This document shows, in pieces, positions 17,284-26,803 of a stretch of DNA of 64,000 nt (positions within the stretch are counted from its first letter, which is position 1; each line of letters opens with the position of its first letter). The notes beneath the pieces are model-generated. The model ran no database searches. It had not been told where the DNA came from and saw nothing but the letters and a program-made list of their open reading frames with translations. The DNA comes from CAJPPJ01 sp963545265 (GTDB taxonomy: Bacteria > Bacillota_I > Bacilli_A > RF39 > UBA660): NCBI GenBank assembly GCA_963545265.1, contig CAUUHY010000004.1, forward strand, positions 27,920-91,919, written 5' to 3'. A program made the translations under genes and the position numbers.

Positions 17284-18654
17284 TCATTTAAAATAATCTT
17301 CCCAATATTTTGTTCCAAGAGATAAAGTATGAATGTATTCTAAATTAATTCCTATATCTTTCTTCATACTTGCAGTTATAACCGGCTTACCATCCTTATT
17401 ATTTACATTAAGTCTTCTCATAGCAACATTTGTTTCACTATAATCATCTGAATCAGTTAGATATATTCCTATGATTTTACCTTTATCATCAAAATCTGCT
17501 CCCCAAACAGTTATAATATGATTTGCTTTTTTCGATCCTGTTCTATGACTTAAACCAATTATATTTCCATTTTGAAGTTCTGTCTTTATAGCATCACTAA
17601 ACTCTTCATAATTTCCAGAAAAATATCTATTAGTTAATACATTAGTCTTAAATACATCATAAAAGAATCCACCCCTATCATCTCTTTCATATTTTTCCGG
17701 ATCGTTTGTTGCTCCACTAAGAGAAGCTTTATAACCATTTATAAAGAAATCTACACTAGTGTCTGCCCATATCCCATCTGTTTTACCATAATATAATTTA
17801 AACATATCAAACACTTTACTATCATTTTGACTAGAAAATGAATCTAAATAATGATTTAAATTTTTCCATACATTATTATCATTAGATAATTTAGTTTTTT
17901 CTGGATGTAATTTTAAATATTTATCAATATATTTTTTATTTTGTAAAAGCCACCAATGTATCATGTTACTAGCAACTGCTCCACTACATAAAACTCTATC
18001 GCTATATCCAGTTCCTGATTTATTTACATCAAACCAGCCTTTATTATAATTATATGGTATAGTTTGTATAAGATAATCATTATGTTTTTCTTTAGTAAAA
18101 TCATTTATGTTTGGTGGTATAATACCTTTTACCCATAATGTAGTTATTTTCTTACCATCTTTTTCATAGGTAGTTTTAACAGATTCTTTTTGATATATTT
18201 CCTTAGTTTCTTCTTCTTTTACAAACGAATTTTCATCTTTTTTAGGTTCTAAAGGTTTACTAGGTTCTACAATTATCTCTTTAGATTTTTCTATTTTTTC
18301 TTCTGCTTTTTTTTCTTTAACTATTTCAGTTTTTTTAGCTAATTCCTTTTCTAACGCTTTTTTATTTATTATAGTTTTATATTTTGTTCTAGTTTGTGGT
18401 AAATTAACTCTAGGGATATTATTATTTTGATGATTATCTATATTTTTTTCTGCTTCTATATCTGAAGAAACTTTGTTTTCTTCTTTATTAATTTTAATAT
18501 CACTTACGTTAGATTTATCTTTATCTATTTCTTTATTTTCTATTTTTTCATTTGTTTTTACTTGAAATAAAAAAGATATTTTATTCATAGAATAAACAAG
18601 TCCAAATAATAAACAAAAAACAAAAATTATTACTAGTGTATTTTTATATTTCAT
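17284..18654 (-). CDS. IdeS/Mac-type (peptidase C66) secreted cysteine protease
   Basis: Homologue of the streptococcal IgG-cleaving endopeptidase IdeS/Mac. The 456-residue protein has an N-terminal hydrophobic segment (about 6-22, signal or anchor), a Lys/Glu-rich linker (about 35-165) and the protease domain (about 170-456). Aligned to IdeS from memory, the catalytic Cys is C223 (VLCSGAVASNMIHWW), oxyanion Lys is K212, His is H379 (NHIITVWGADFD), and the two Asp are D401 and D403 (YLTDSDD). Shared blocks include WVKGIIPP, GWFDV, LHPEKTK, FINGYKASL, DPRGG-like DDRGG and IGLSH. The start has AGGTGA before ATG. Immunoglobulin cleavage is inferred from the family; the true substrate is unknown. 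Confidence 0.87.
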   Translation of the reverse strand: MKYKNTLVIIFVFCLLFGLVYSMNKISFLFQVKTNEKIENKEIDKDKSNVSDIKINKEENKVSSDIEAEKNIDNHQNNNIPRVNLPQTRTKYKTIINKKALEKELAKKTEIVKEKKAEEKIEKSKEIIVEPSKPLEPKKDENSFVKEEETKEIYQKESVKTTYEKDGKKITTLWVKGIIPPNINDFTKEKHNDYLIQTIPYNYNKGWFDVNKSGTGYSDRVLCSGAVASNMIHWWLLQNKKYIDKYLKLHPEKTKLSNDNNVWKNLNHYLDSFSSQNDSKVFDMFKLYYGKTDGIWADTSVDFFINGYKASLSGATNDPEKYERDDRGGFFYDVFKTNVLTNRYFSGNYEEFSDAIKTELQNGNIIGLSHRTGSKKANHIITVWGADFDDKGKIIGIYLTDSDDYSETNVAMRRLNVNNKDGKPVITASMKKDIGINLEYIHTLSLGTKYWEDYFK

Positions 18655-18736
18655 ATAGTCACCTACTTTATTTCTCTTTTATAATAACACAAATTAAATA
18701 TAATCTCCATTTACTTATATAGCTATTTTTAAAGTA

Positions 18737-18762
18737 ATAAAAAAAAGACCAATTTGGTCTTT
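18737..18762 (-). terminator. terminator of the str operon (after tuf)
   Basis: Arms aaaagacc / ggtctttt around an aatt loop, then a run of T on the minus strand, ten bases after the tuf stop codon. A typical rho-independent terminator. Confidence 0.85.
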
Positions 18763-18771
18763 TAAATTTTA

Positions 18772-19959
18772 TTATTCGATAACTTTAGTAACGTTTCCAG
18801 CTCCAACAGTTCTTCCACCTTCACGAATAGAGAATTTTGTTCCGTCTTCGATAGCGATTGGGTGAATTAATTCAACTGTCATTTCGATGTTATCTCCTGG
18901 CATTACCATTTCAGTTCCTTCTGGAAGTTCGATAACCCCTGTAACATCAGTTGTTCTAAAGTAGAATTGTGGACGATATTCGTTCTTAAATGGTGTATGT
19001 CTTCCACCTTCTTCTTTAGTAAGTACATAAACTTGTGCTTTGAACTTGTGATGTGGAGTAACAGTTCCTGGTTTAGCTAACACTTGTCCTCTTTCAACTT
19101 GTTCACGAGAAATTCCTCTTAAAAGAACCCCAGCATTATCTCCAGCTTCAGCGCTTTCTAATTGTTTTCTAAACATTTCGATACCTGTAGCAACTGTTTT
19201 TTGAGTTGGTTTGATACCTACTATTTCAACTTCGTCGTTTACTTTTAAAGTTCCTCTTTCAACTCTACCTGTAACAACAGTTCCACGTCCTGTAATTGTA
19301 AATACGTCTTCAATACTCATTAAGAATGGTTTGTCAGTATCTCTAACTGGATCTTGTATCCAAGAGTCTACTGCATCCATTAATTTGTCGATACTTTCAA
19401 CATATTTTGGATCACCTTCAAGTGCTTTAAGAGCTGATCCTCTAATTACTGGAGTATTGTCTCCATCGAAATCATATTTCTTAAGTAAGTCTCTGATTTC
19501 TTCTTCAACTAAGTCTAACATATCTGGATCATCTACTTGATCACATTTGTTAATGAATACTACTATTCTTGGTACCCCAACTTGTTTAGCAAGTAATAAG
19601 TGTTCACTTGTTTGTGCCATTGGTCCATCAGTTGCAGCAACAACTAATATACCTCCGTCCATTTGTGCAGCACCAGTTATCATATTTTTAACATAGTCAG
19701 CGTGCCCTGGACAGTCAACGTGAGCATAGTGTCTCTTATCTGTTTGGTATTCAACGTGTGATGTATTAATTGTAATACCTCTAGCTCTTTCTTCTGGAGC
19801 TTTATCTATATTAGCATAATCAACAAAGTCTCCACCGAATTTTTCAGCTTGTCTCTTTGTAATTGCTGCTGTTAATGTAGTTTTTCCATGGTCTACGTGT
19901 CCGATTGTTCCAACGTTTACATGAACTTTTGATCTATCAAATTTTTGTTTTTCAGCCAT
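18772..19959 (-). CDS. tuf: elongation factor Tu
   Basis: GTPase that delivers aminoacyl-tRNA to the ribosome. Full length at 395 residues, with GHVDHGKT (P-loop, residues 20-27), the effector block RGITINTSHVEY, DCPGHADY (G3), NKCD (G4) and domains 2 and 3 intact. Codon use is biased and G+C is higher than in neighbouring genes, as expected for a highly expressed gene. An AGGAGG site precedes the ATG. It is last of rpsL-rpsG-fusA-tuf, 63 bases after fusA, and is followed by a strong terminator. Confidence 0.99.
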   Translation of the reverse strand: MAEKQKFDRSKVHVNVGTIGHVDHGKTTLTAAITKRQAEKFGGDFVDYANIDKAPEERARGITINTSHVEYQTDKRHYAHVDCPGHADYVKNMITGAAQMDGGILVVAATDGPMAQTSEHLLLAKQVGVPRIVVFINKCDQVDDPDMLDLVEEEIRDLLKKYDFDGDNTPVIRGSALKALEGDPKYVESIDKLMDAVDSWIQDPVRDTDKPFLMSIEDVFTITGRGTVVTGRVERGTLKVNDEVEIVGIKPTQKTVATGIEMFRKQLESAEAGDNAGVLLRGISREQVERGQVLAKPGTVTPHHKFKAQVYVLTKEEGGRHTPFKNEYRPQFYFRTTDVTGVIELPEGTEMVMPGDNIEMTVELIHPIAIEDGTKFSIREGGRTVGAGNVTKVIE

Positions 19960-20022
19960 TTTTTCCTCCTATAAATCTCTTTAATTTTACATAATTTCTT
20001 TTAACATTTCAACATCTTTTAA

Positions 20023-22089
20023 TTAATTACCACTTTTTTTGATAATTTCTTCTGCTATATTTTTAGGTACTTCTTCATAGTGATCAGCAATCATAGTAAA
20101 GTTTCCTCTTCCTTGAGTGTTACTTCTTAAACTAGTAGCATATCCAAACATTTCAGATAATGGTACTAAAGCATCAAGTTTAATAGCGTTTCCTCTTGAT
20201 TCTTGACCAACAGGTTTACCACGTCTAGATGTTAAATCTCCCATAACACTTCCAAAATATTCATCTGGAACTGTTACTTCTACTTTCATAATTGGTTCTA
20301 GTAATACTGCTTGACATTTAGTCTTAGCTTCTTTTAATGCTAATCCTGCTGCTACTTTATATGCAACTTCACTAGAGTCAACATCATGGTATGATCCATC
20401 AAATAATGTAGCTTTTACATCTATTAAAGGATATCCAGCAAGAATACCTGCTTCTAAAGCTTCTTGTAATCCTTTATCTACTACTGGAATATATTCTCTT
20501 GGAACTACTCCACCTACTACTTCATCAACGAATTCATAACCTTTTTCAGGATTTGGTTCAAATCTAATCCAAACATGTCCATATTGTCCACGTCCACCAG
20601 TTTGTTTAATGAATTTACCTTCACATTCTGCTTTTTGTTTAATAGTTTCACGATAAGCAACTCTAGGTTTACCTACATTAGCTTCAACCTTGAATTCTCT
20701 TCTCATTCTATCAACTAAAACATCTAAGTGAAGTTCTCCCATACCAGCGATAACAGTTTGTCCTGTTTCAGAATCTGTATGAACTTTAAATGTTGGATCT
20801 TCTTCTGCTAATCTTTGAAGAGCTATACCAAGTTTTTCTTGATCATCTTTTGTTTTTGGTTCTATTGCAAGTTCGATAACTGGTTCTGGGAATTTCATTG
20901 ATTCAAGAATAATTGCTTTCTTTTCATCACATAATGTATCCCCAGTAGTAGTATTTTTAAGTCCTACTGCTGCTGCAATATCTCCTGTTGATACTTCTGA
21001 TATTTCAGATCTTGTATTAGCATGCATTAATAATATACGACCAATTCTTTCTTTAGAATCTTTATTTGAGTTTAAAACGTAAGATCCACTTTTTAATGTA
21101 CCAGAGTATACTCTAAAGAAAGTTAATCTACCTACAAAAGGGTCTGCCATTACTTTAAATGCTAATGCACTAAATGGTTCGCTATCACTAGGTTTTCTAG
21201 TAACTTCGTTTTCATTTAAGTCATATCCTTTTACTGCTTCTATATCTAGTGGAGAAGGTAAATAGTCTATAACTGCATCTAGTAATAATTTAATACCTTT
21301 ATTTCCAAGTGCTGTTCCACACATTACTGGGAAGAATTCTACAGATAATACTGCTTTTCTTATACATTTTTTAATATCTGCTACTGATAATTCTTCACCT
21401 TCTAGGTATTTGTTCATTACTTCATCGTCGTATTCTGCTACGATTTCAATAAGTTCACTTCTCTTTTGTTCTGCTATGTCTTTTAAATCTGCTGGAATTT
21501 CAATTTCAGTTGCATTTTCTTCGCTATTTCCATCATATTCATAAGCTTTCATAGTAACTAAATCAATAACTCCTCTGAAGTCATTTTCTGCTCCAATTGG
21601 CCATTCGATAGGTGCTGATTTTACTCCTAATCTATCTGTAATAGTTTTTAATGAGTATTCAAAATCTGCTCCCATTTTATCCATTTTGTTTGCAAAAATA
21701 ATTCTTGGAACTTTAAATTCTGTTGCTTGTCTCCAAACTGTTTCAGTTTGAGGTTCTACACCAGCTTGAGCATCTATTAATGCTACTGCACCATCTAATA
21801 CTCTTAAACTACGACTAACTTCAATAGTAAAATCTACGTGTCCTGGTGTATCTATAATGTTATAACGGTATCCTTTCCAGTGTGCTGTTGTTGCAGCAGA
21901 TGTAATTGTAATACCTCTTTCTTTTTCTTGTTCCATCCAGTCCATTTGAGAAGCACCATCATGTGTTTCCCCTATTTTATGGATTTTCTTTGTATGATAT
22001 AAAATTCTTTCAGTCGTTGTAGTTTTACCAGCATCAATGTGAGCCATGATACCGATATTTCTAGTTTTTTCTATAGGTGTTTTTTCCAT
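20023..22089 (-). CDS. fusA: elongation factor G
   Basis: Ribosomal translocase GTPase, 688 residues and full length. Visible motifs are MAHIDAGKTTTTERIL (P-loop), RGITITSAATTAHW (switch I), DTPGHVDF (G3), NKMDKMGADF (G4) and domain IV GGRGQYGHVWI with its translocation tip. It is read from an AAGGAG site ten bases after rpsG ends, in the conserved str operon order. Confidence 0.99.
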   Translation of the reverse strand: MEKTPIEKTRNIGIMAHIDAGKTTTTERILYHTKKIHKIGETHDGASQMDWMEQEKERGITITSAATTAHWKGYRYNIIDTPGHVDFTIEVSRSLRVLDGAVALIDAQAGVEPQTETVWRQATEFKVPRIIFANKMDKMGADFEYSLKTITDRLGVKSAPIEWPIGAENDFRGVIDLVTMKAYEYDGNSEENATEIEIPADLKDIAEQKRSELIEIVAEYDDEVMNKYLEGEELSVADIKKCIRKAVLSVEFFPVMCGTALGNKGIKLLLDAVIDYLPSPLDIEAVKGYDLNENEVTRKPSDSEPFSALAFKVMADPFVGRLTFFRVYSGTLKSGSYVLNSNKDSKERIGRILLMHANTRSEISEVSTGDIAAAVGLKNTTTGDTLCDEKKAIILESMKFPEPVIELAIEPKTKDDQEKLGIALQRLAEEDPTFKVHTDSETGQTVIAGMGELHLDVLVDRMRREFKVEANVGKPRVAYRETIKQKAECEGKFIKQTGGRGQYGHVWIRFEPNPEKGYEFVDEVVGGVVPREYIPVVDKGLQEALEAGILAGYPLIDVKATLFDGSYHDVDSSEVAYKVAAGLALKEAKTKCQAVLLEPIMKVEVTVPDEYFGSVMGDLTSRRGKPVGQESRGNAIKLDALVPLSEMFGYATSLRSNTQGRGNFTMIADHYEEVPKNIAEEIIKKSGN

Positions 22090-22098
22090 ACCCTCTCC

Positions 22099-22566
22099 TT
22101 ACCATCTATAATGTGCAAATGCTTTATTTGCTTCTGCCATACGATGTGTATCTTCTTTCTTCTTAAATGCTTGACCTGTTTCGTTAATTGCATCATATAA
22201 TTCATTAGCTAAGTTTTCAGCCATACTGTGACCTTTTCTTAATCTTGAATATTTAACTAACCAACGAATAGCTAGAGCTTCACTTCTTGCTTTAGTTACT
22301 TCTATTGGAACTTGATAGTTTGCACCACCAACTCTTCTAGATTTAACTTCAAGTACTGGTTTAAGATTATCTAATGCTTTGTTAAATGACTCAAAAGCAT
22401 CTTCATGTGTTTTTTCTTTTAGTAAATCTAAAGCTTTATAAAAAATAGTTTGTGCTTTACCTTTTTTACCATCTAACATAATCGCATTAATAAGTTTCAT
22501 TATTACCTTTGAACCGTATATTGGATCTGGTAAAACATCTCTTTTAATAGCTTGTCTTTTTCTCAT
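22099..22566 (-). CDS. rpsG: 30S ribosomal protein S7
   Basis: Primary 16S rRNA-binding protein that nucleates the 30S head. 155 residues, beginning MRKRQAIKRDVLPDPIYGS, with the conserved SRRVGGANYQVP(I/V)EV block and C-terminal HRMAEANKAFAHYRW. Full length for a bacterial S7. It has a GAAAGGAG ribosome site, between rpsL and fusA. Confidence 0.99.
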   Translation of the reverse strand: MRKRQAIKRDVLPDPIYGSKVIMKLINAIMLDGKKGKAQTIFYKALDLLKEKTHEDAFESFNKALDNLKPVLEVKSRRVGGANYQVPIEVTKARSEALAIRWLVKYSRLRKGHSMAENLANELYDAINETGQAFKKKEDTHRMAEANKAFAHYRW

Positions 22567-22588
22567 TATAATTCTCCTTTCTTATTTT

Positions 22589-23002
22589 TTAGTTTTTAGG
22601 TCTTTTTGCTCCATATAAACTACGACCTTGTTTTCTATCTTTAACTCCGGCTGTATCAAGAGTTCCTCTTATAATGTGGTATCTAACCCCAATTAAGTCC
22701 TTAACTCTTCCTCCTCTAATTAAAACAACACTGTGTTCTTGTAAGTTATGTCCAATTCCTGGAATGTATGCTGTTACTTCCATACCATTACTTAATCTAA
22801 CACGAGCATATTTTCTTAAGGCAGAGTTTGGTTTCTTTGGTTTTGTAGTACCAACTCTTGTACAAACTCCTCTTTTTTGTGGAGAATTTTGTAAAGTTTT
22901 CTTTTTATTAATTGTATCTAGTGAAAATGTTAAAGCTGGTGATTTACTTTTTCTAACCTTGTTACTTCTTCCTTTTTTAACTAGCTGATTAATTGTAGGC
23001 AT
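22589..23002 (-). CDS. rpsL: 30S ribosomal protein S12
   Basis: Decoding-centre protein of the 30S subunit. The start is at 23002, where MPTINQLVKKGR begins with AGGAGG five bases upstream; the frame stays open 33 codons further but that stretch is leader, not protein. 137 residues with the conserved TTPKKPNSALRKYARVRL-type block (here TKPKKPNSALRK) and PGIGHNLQEHSVVLIRGGRVKDL. Lys at the KPNS position is wild type, so no streptomycin-resistance substitution is seen there. First gene of the str operon. Confidence 0.98.
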   Translation of the reverse strand: MPTINQLVKKGRSNKVRKSKSPALTFSLDTINKKKTLQNSPQKRGVCTRVGTTKPKKPNSALRKYARVRLSNGMEVTAYIPGIGHNLQEHSVVLIRGGRVKDLIGVRYHIIRGTLDTAGVKDRKQGRSLYGAKRPKN

Positions 23003-23055
23003 AATGTCCTCCTTTCTACACATACCCTGGTGTATCTTACTTGTTATAAATATAT

Positions 23056-23071
23056 GCTCGCCAAAACGAGC
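23056..23071 (-). promoter_or_regulatory. hairpin in the rpsL leader
   Basis: A GC-rich 5-base stem (gctcg / cgagc, 6-base loop) stands out in AT-rich leader sequence about 55 bases before the rpsL start. No T run follows, so it is not a terminator. It may be a regulatory or stabilising leader structure. Confidence 0.35.
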
Positions 23072-23091
23072 CATACTTAAAAAGCATTTAT

Positions 23092-23121
23092 ATGATAACA
23101 TAAATTAGCTTTTTTATGCAA
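23092..23121 (-). promoter_or_regulatory. candidate str operon promoter
   Basis: Minus-strand TTGCAT (23116-23121), 18-base spacer, TATCAT (23092-23097). It lies between the rpoC terminator and the rpsL leader, giving a leader of about 85 bases. Confidence 0.5.
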
Positions 23122-23133
23122 GATAAAAATAAT

Positions 23134-23160
23134 AAAAAAAGAAGATTTTCATCTTCTTTT
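23134..23160 (-). terminator. terminator after rpoC
   Basis: Arms aaagaagat / atcttcttt with a 4-base loop and a T run on the minus strand, directly past the rpoC stop. It separates the rpoBC and str transcripts. Confidence 0.8.
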
Positions 23161-23164
23161 TGTC

Positions 23165-26100
23165 TTATTCCATAAATCCTTCTTCAAAATCATCTAATGG
23201 ATCTGAATTATCAAATGGAAGCGCTGATGTATAAGTTACATGTTTATACTTTTTAGAACCAGTTCCAGCTGGAATTAGTTTACCTATAAGCACATTTTCT
23301 TTTAGACCATCAAGTTCATCTATCTTACCATTTACTGCTGCTTCAGTTAAGATTCTAGTTGTTTCTTGGAATGATGCAGCTGCTAAGAATGAATCTGTAT
23401 CAAGAGATGCTTTAGTGATACCTTGTATCATAAATTCTCCTCTTGCAGGTCTCTTACCTTTCATAATTGCTTCTTTATTGATATCTTGGAATTCTTTAAA
23501 GCTTACTGTTAAACCACTAAGAAGTGAAGTATCTCCTGAATCATAAATCTTGATTCTAGATGCCATTCTTCTAGCAATTATTTCAATATGTTTATCGGCA
23601 ATTCCTACCCCTTGACTTCTATAAGTAGATTGTACTTCTTTTAGAATATATTGTTGAACTGTTAAAGCATCTGTTGCTTTCATAAGTTCTTTTGGTGATA
23701 TAGAACCTTCAGTTAATTTATCTCCAGCTTCTACTGTATCACCAACCTTAACTATAAACTTAGGATTATAGTTAGTTGTATGTTCTTTAGTTTCTAATTT
23801 ATTAGAAATTATAACTTTACCTTTAGTCTTACCTTTACCATCTATTACTTCTGTAACTGTTCCACTAATTTCTGCTATTGTAGCTTTACTTGCAGGAGTT
23901 CTTGTTTCAAATAATTCTTCAACACGAGGAAGCCCTTGAGTAATATCCGCTTCTCCTCCAACTCCTCCACCGTGGAATGTTCTCATAGTAAGTTGAGTTC
24001 CCGGTTCCCCAATTGATTGAGCTGCAATAACCCCAACTGGTTCTCCAACTTCAACTGGTTGACCGTTTGCTAGGTTTCTACCATAACATTTCTTACATAC
24101 TCCGTTATGGCTACCACAAGTAAGTACACTTCTTATTTCTACTTCTTTAATACCTGCTGCAATAATCTTTTCAGCGATATTATCTGTAATATATTCACCC
24201 TTACCAATAATTTCTTCTTTAGTTTCTGGATGAATAATCTTCTTATTAGTATATCTACCAGCTATTCTATCAAATAAGCTTTCAATAACTTCTTTAGTAG
24301 ATTCATTTACGAATTCTTTCACAACTAAACCATTTTCAGTTCCACAATCATCTTCTCTAACAATAATGTTTTGAGAAACATCAACTAATCTTCTTGTTAG
24401 ATATCCTGATTCAGCAGTCTTTAACGATTTATCTGATTGAGTCTTACGAGAACCATGAGTAGATAAGAAGAATTCTGCTATAGACATACCATCTTTAAAT
24501 GATGATGTAATAGGTATTTCAACAAATTTACCATTAGGTTTACTAGTCATACCTCTCATACCAGCGATTTGTCTAAAACTGTCTAGCGATCCTCTGGCCT
24601 TAGAGAACATCATTATGAAGATTGGGTTATCTGGATTAGCTTTTGCTATTTGATTAAGTTCTTTTTGAACTTCATCATTTATTCTAAACCAAACATCTAC
24701 TACTTTGTTATATCTTTCTTCATCAGTTATAAGTCCACGTTTATATTGTTTTTCAATATTTTGAACTTCTTTTTCACCTTTTTCTATTATTTCAGATTTG
24801 TTATTACATTCTAAAATATCATCAAGTGAAATTGTTATACCTGATTTAGTAGATTCTTTAAATCCTAAATCTTTCATCTTATCAAGCATTATAGAAGTTT
24901 CAGTTGTTTGATATCTTCTAAATACTTCAGCAATAATTTGCTCTAGTGTACCCTTTTTAAATGGATCAACAAGTGGCATACTAGCTATTTTTTCTTTAAT
25001 GTTTTGACCCTTATCTACAAAATATTTACTAGGTGTCATACCTTGAATATTTTCTTCAGTTGGTTCATTAATATAAGAAAAACTATCTGGTAATATATCA
25101 TTAAACTTAATTTTACCTGGAGTTGTTATAAGATATTTATCTCTTAAGTTATCCATTAAAATCTTATGTTTAAATGCGTCTGCTTTTATAGCTATTCTTG
25201 TTTGAAGTGTTATTTCTCTTCTTTCATAAGCCATCATTGCATCAACTGGATTCTTAAATACTCTACCTTCTCCTTCAAGACCAGCTTTTTCCATAGTTAT
25301 ATAGTAGTTACCTAAAACCATATCTTGAGAAGGAGTAACTATAGGTTTTCCATCTTTTAGGTTCAAAATATTATTTGATCCAAGCATTAATATTCTTGCT
25401 TCTGCTTTTGCTTCTTCGCTTAAAGGTACGTGAACTGGCATTTGATCCCCATCAAAGTCAGCATTAAATGCTGCACAAACTAATGGGTGAAGTCTAATTG
25501 CTTTTCCATCTATTAAAATAGGTTCGAAAGCTTGAATACCAAGTCTATGTAGTGTCGGTGCACGGTTAAGTAAAACTGGATATTCTCTAATAATTTCTTC
25601 TACTACATTCCATACACAGTTATCTTTAGTTTCAATTAACTTCTTAGCTGCTTTTATATTAGTAGCAAGTCCTTTTTCAACAAGTCCTCTTATAAGATGT
25701 GGTTTGAATAATTCAATAGCCATATCTTTTGGTAAACCACATTGATACATTTTTAATTCTGGTCCTACTACGATAACACTACGTCCAGAATAATCAACTC
25801 TTTTACCAAGTAAGTTTTGTCTAAATCTTCCTTGTTTTCCTTTTAAAATACTAGCTAAAGATTTTAAAGGTCTATTTCCTGCTCCTGTAACACTTCTTCC
25901 ACGTCTTCCATTATCAAATAATGAGTCAACTGCTTCTTGAAGCATTCTCTTTTCATTTTGAACAATTATATTTGGTGCTGATAATTCAAGTAATTTCTTT
26001 AAACGATTATTTCTATTGATTACTCTTCTATATAAATCATTTAAGTCACTTGTTGCAAATCTTCCACCATCTAATTGAATCATTGGTCTAAGTTCTGGAG

Positions 26101-26803
26101 GTATAACAGGTAAATTATCTATTATCATCCATTCAGGTCTTTGATTAGATTTATAGAATGCATTTAATGCATCTAATCTTTTTACAAGTCTTACTTTTCT
26201 TTGTTCAGAAGCATTTGGAAGTTCTTCTTCTATTTCATCCATTTCTTTTTTAAGATCAATTTTCTTTAAAAGTTCTTTAATTGCTTCTGCACCCATTCCA
26301 ACTCTAAATGAGTTACCATATTTTGCATAGTATGTTTGATAATCATTTTCTGATAATACTTGTTTTTCCATAAGAGTTGTATTTCCCTTATCTAAAACTA
26401 TATAACTTACAAAATATAATACTTCTTCTAAGTCTCTTGGGCTAATATCTAGTACTAAAGACATTCTTGAAGGAACACCTTTAAAGAACCAGATATGTGA
26501 TACTGGAGTAGCAAGAGCAATGTGTCCCATTCTTTCACGTCTTGTCTTGCTACTTGTAACTTCAACTCCACATCTATCACAAATTATATTTTTATATCTT
26601 ACTCTCTTGTATTTTCCACAAGCACATTCGTAATCTTTTTTTGGTCCAAATATTCTTTCACAGAACAAGCCATCTGGTTCTGGTTTTAATGTTCTATAGT
26701 TTATTGTTTCTGGTTTAGTTACTTCACCATATGACCATTCTTTTATTTTTTCAGGAGATGCTATACCAATTTTTAAAGCATCAAAATCATTTACTGGTAT
26801 CAT
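23165..26803 (-). CDS. rpoC: DNA-directed RNA polymerase subunit beta'
   Basis: Catalytic subunit of RNA polymerase, 1,212 residues. The active-site Mg-binding loop NADFDGDQM is present. The N-terminal zinc site is CACGKYKR..KNIICDRCGVEV and the second zinc site CGSHNGVCKKCYGR is complete. The trigger-loop/bridge region (MRGMTSKPNGK, GLTVSF late) and the C-terminal LDGLKENVLIGKLIPAGTG are intact. Its start overlaps the rpoB stop by one base, indicating translational coupling. Confidence 0.99.
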   Translation of the reverse strand: MIPVNDFDALKIGIASPEKIKEWSYGEVTKPETINYRTLKPEPDGLFCERIFGPKKDYECACGKYKRVRYKNIICDRCGVEVTSSKTRRERMGHIALATPVSHIWFFKGVPSRMSLVLDISPRDLEEVLYFVSYIVLDKGNTTLMEKQVLSENDYQTYYAKYGNSFRVGMGAEAIKELLKKIDLKKEMDEIEEELPNASEQRKVRLVKRLDALNAFYKSNQRPEWMIIDNLPVIPPELRPMIQLDGGRFATSDLNDLYRRVINRNNRLKKLLELSAPNIIVQNEKRMLQEAVDSLFDNGRRGRSVTGAGNRPLKSLASILKGKQGRFRQNLLGKRVDYSGRSVIVVGPELKMYQCGLPKDMAIELFKPHLIRGLVEKGLATNIKAAKKLIETKDNCVWNVVEEIIREYPVLLNRAPTLHRLGIQAFEPILIDGKAIRLHPLVCAAFNADFDGDQMPVHVPLSEEAKAEARILMLGSNNILNLKDGKPIVTPSQDMVLGNYYITMEKAGLEGEGRVFKNPVDAMMAYERREITLQTRIAIKADAFKHKILMDNLRDKYLITTPGKIKFNDILPDSFSYINEPTEENIQGMTPSKYFVDKGQNIKEKIASMPLVDPFKKGTLEQIIAEVFRRYQTTETSIMLDKMKDLGFKESTKSGITISLDDILECNNKSEIIEKGEKEVQNIEKQYKRGLITDEERYNKVVDVWFRINDEVQKELNQIAKANPDNPIFIMMFSKARGSLDSFRQIAGMRGMTSKPNGKFVEIPITSSFKDGMSIAEFFLSTHGSRKTQSDKSLKTAESGYLTRRLVDVSQNIIVREDDCGTENGLVVKEFVNESTKEVIESLFDRIAGRYTNKKIIHPETKEEIIGKGEYITDNIAEKIIAAGIKEVEIRSVLTCGSHNGVCKKCYGRNLANGQPVEVGEPVGVIAAQSIGEPGTQLTMRTFHGGGVGGEADITQGLPRVEELFETRTPASKATIAEISGTVTEVIDGKGKTKGKVIISNKLETKEHTTNYNPKFIVKVGDTVEAGDKLTEGSISPKELMKATDALTVQQYILKEVQSTYRSQGVGIADKHIEIIARRMASRIKIYDSGDTSLLSGLTVSFKEFQDINKEAIMKGKRPARGEFMIQGITKASLDTDSFLAAASFQETTRILTEAAVNGKIDELDGLKENVLIGKLIPAGTGSKKYKHVTYTSALPFDNSDPLDDFEEGFME

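Noticed and set aside
23002..23101. N-terminal extension of S12
   Set aside because: The in-frame extension lies upstream of the AGGAGG site and conserved MPTINQL start, and overlaps the leader hairpin.
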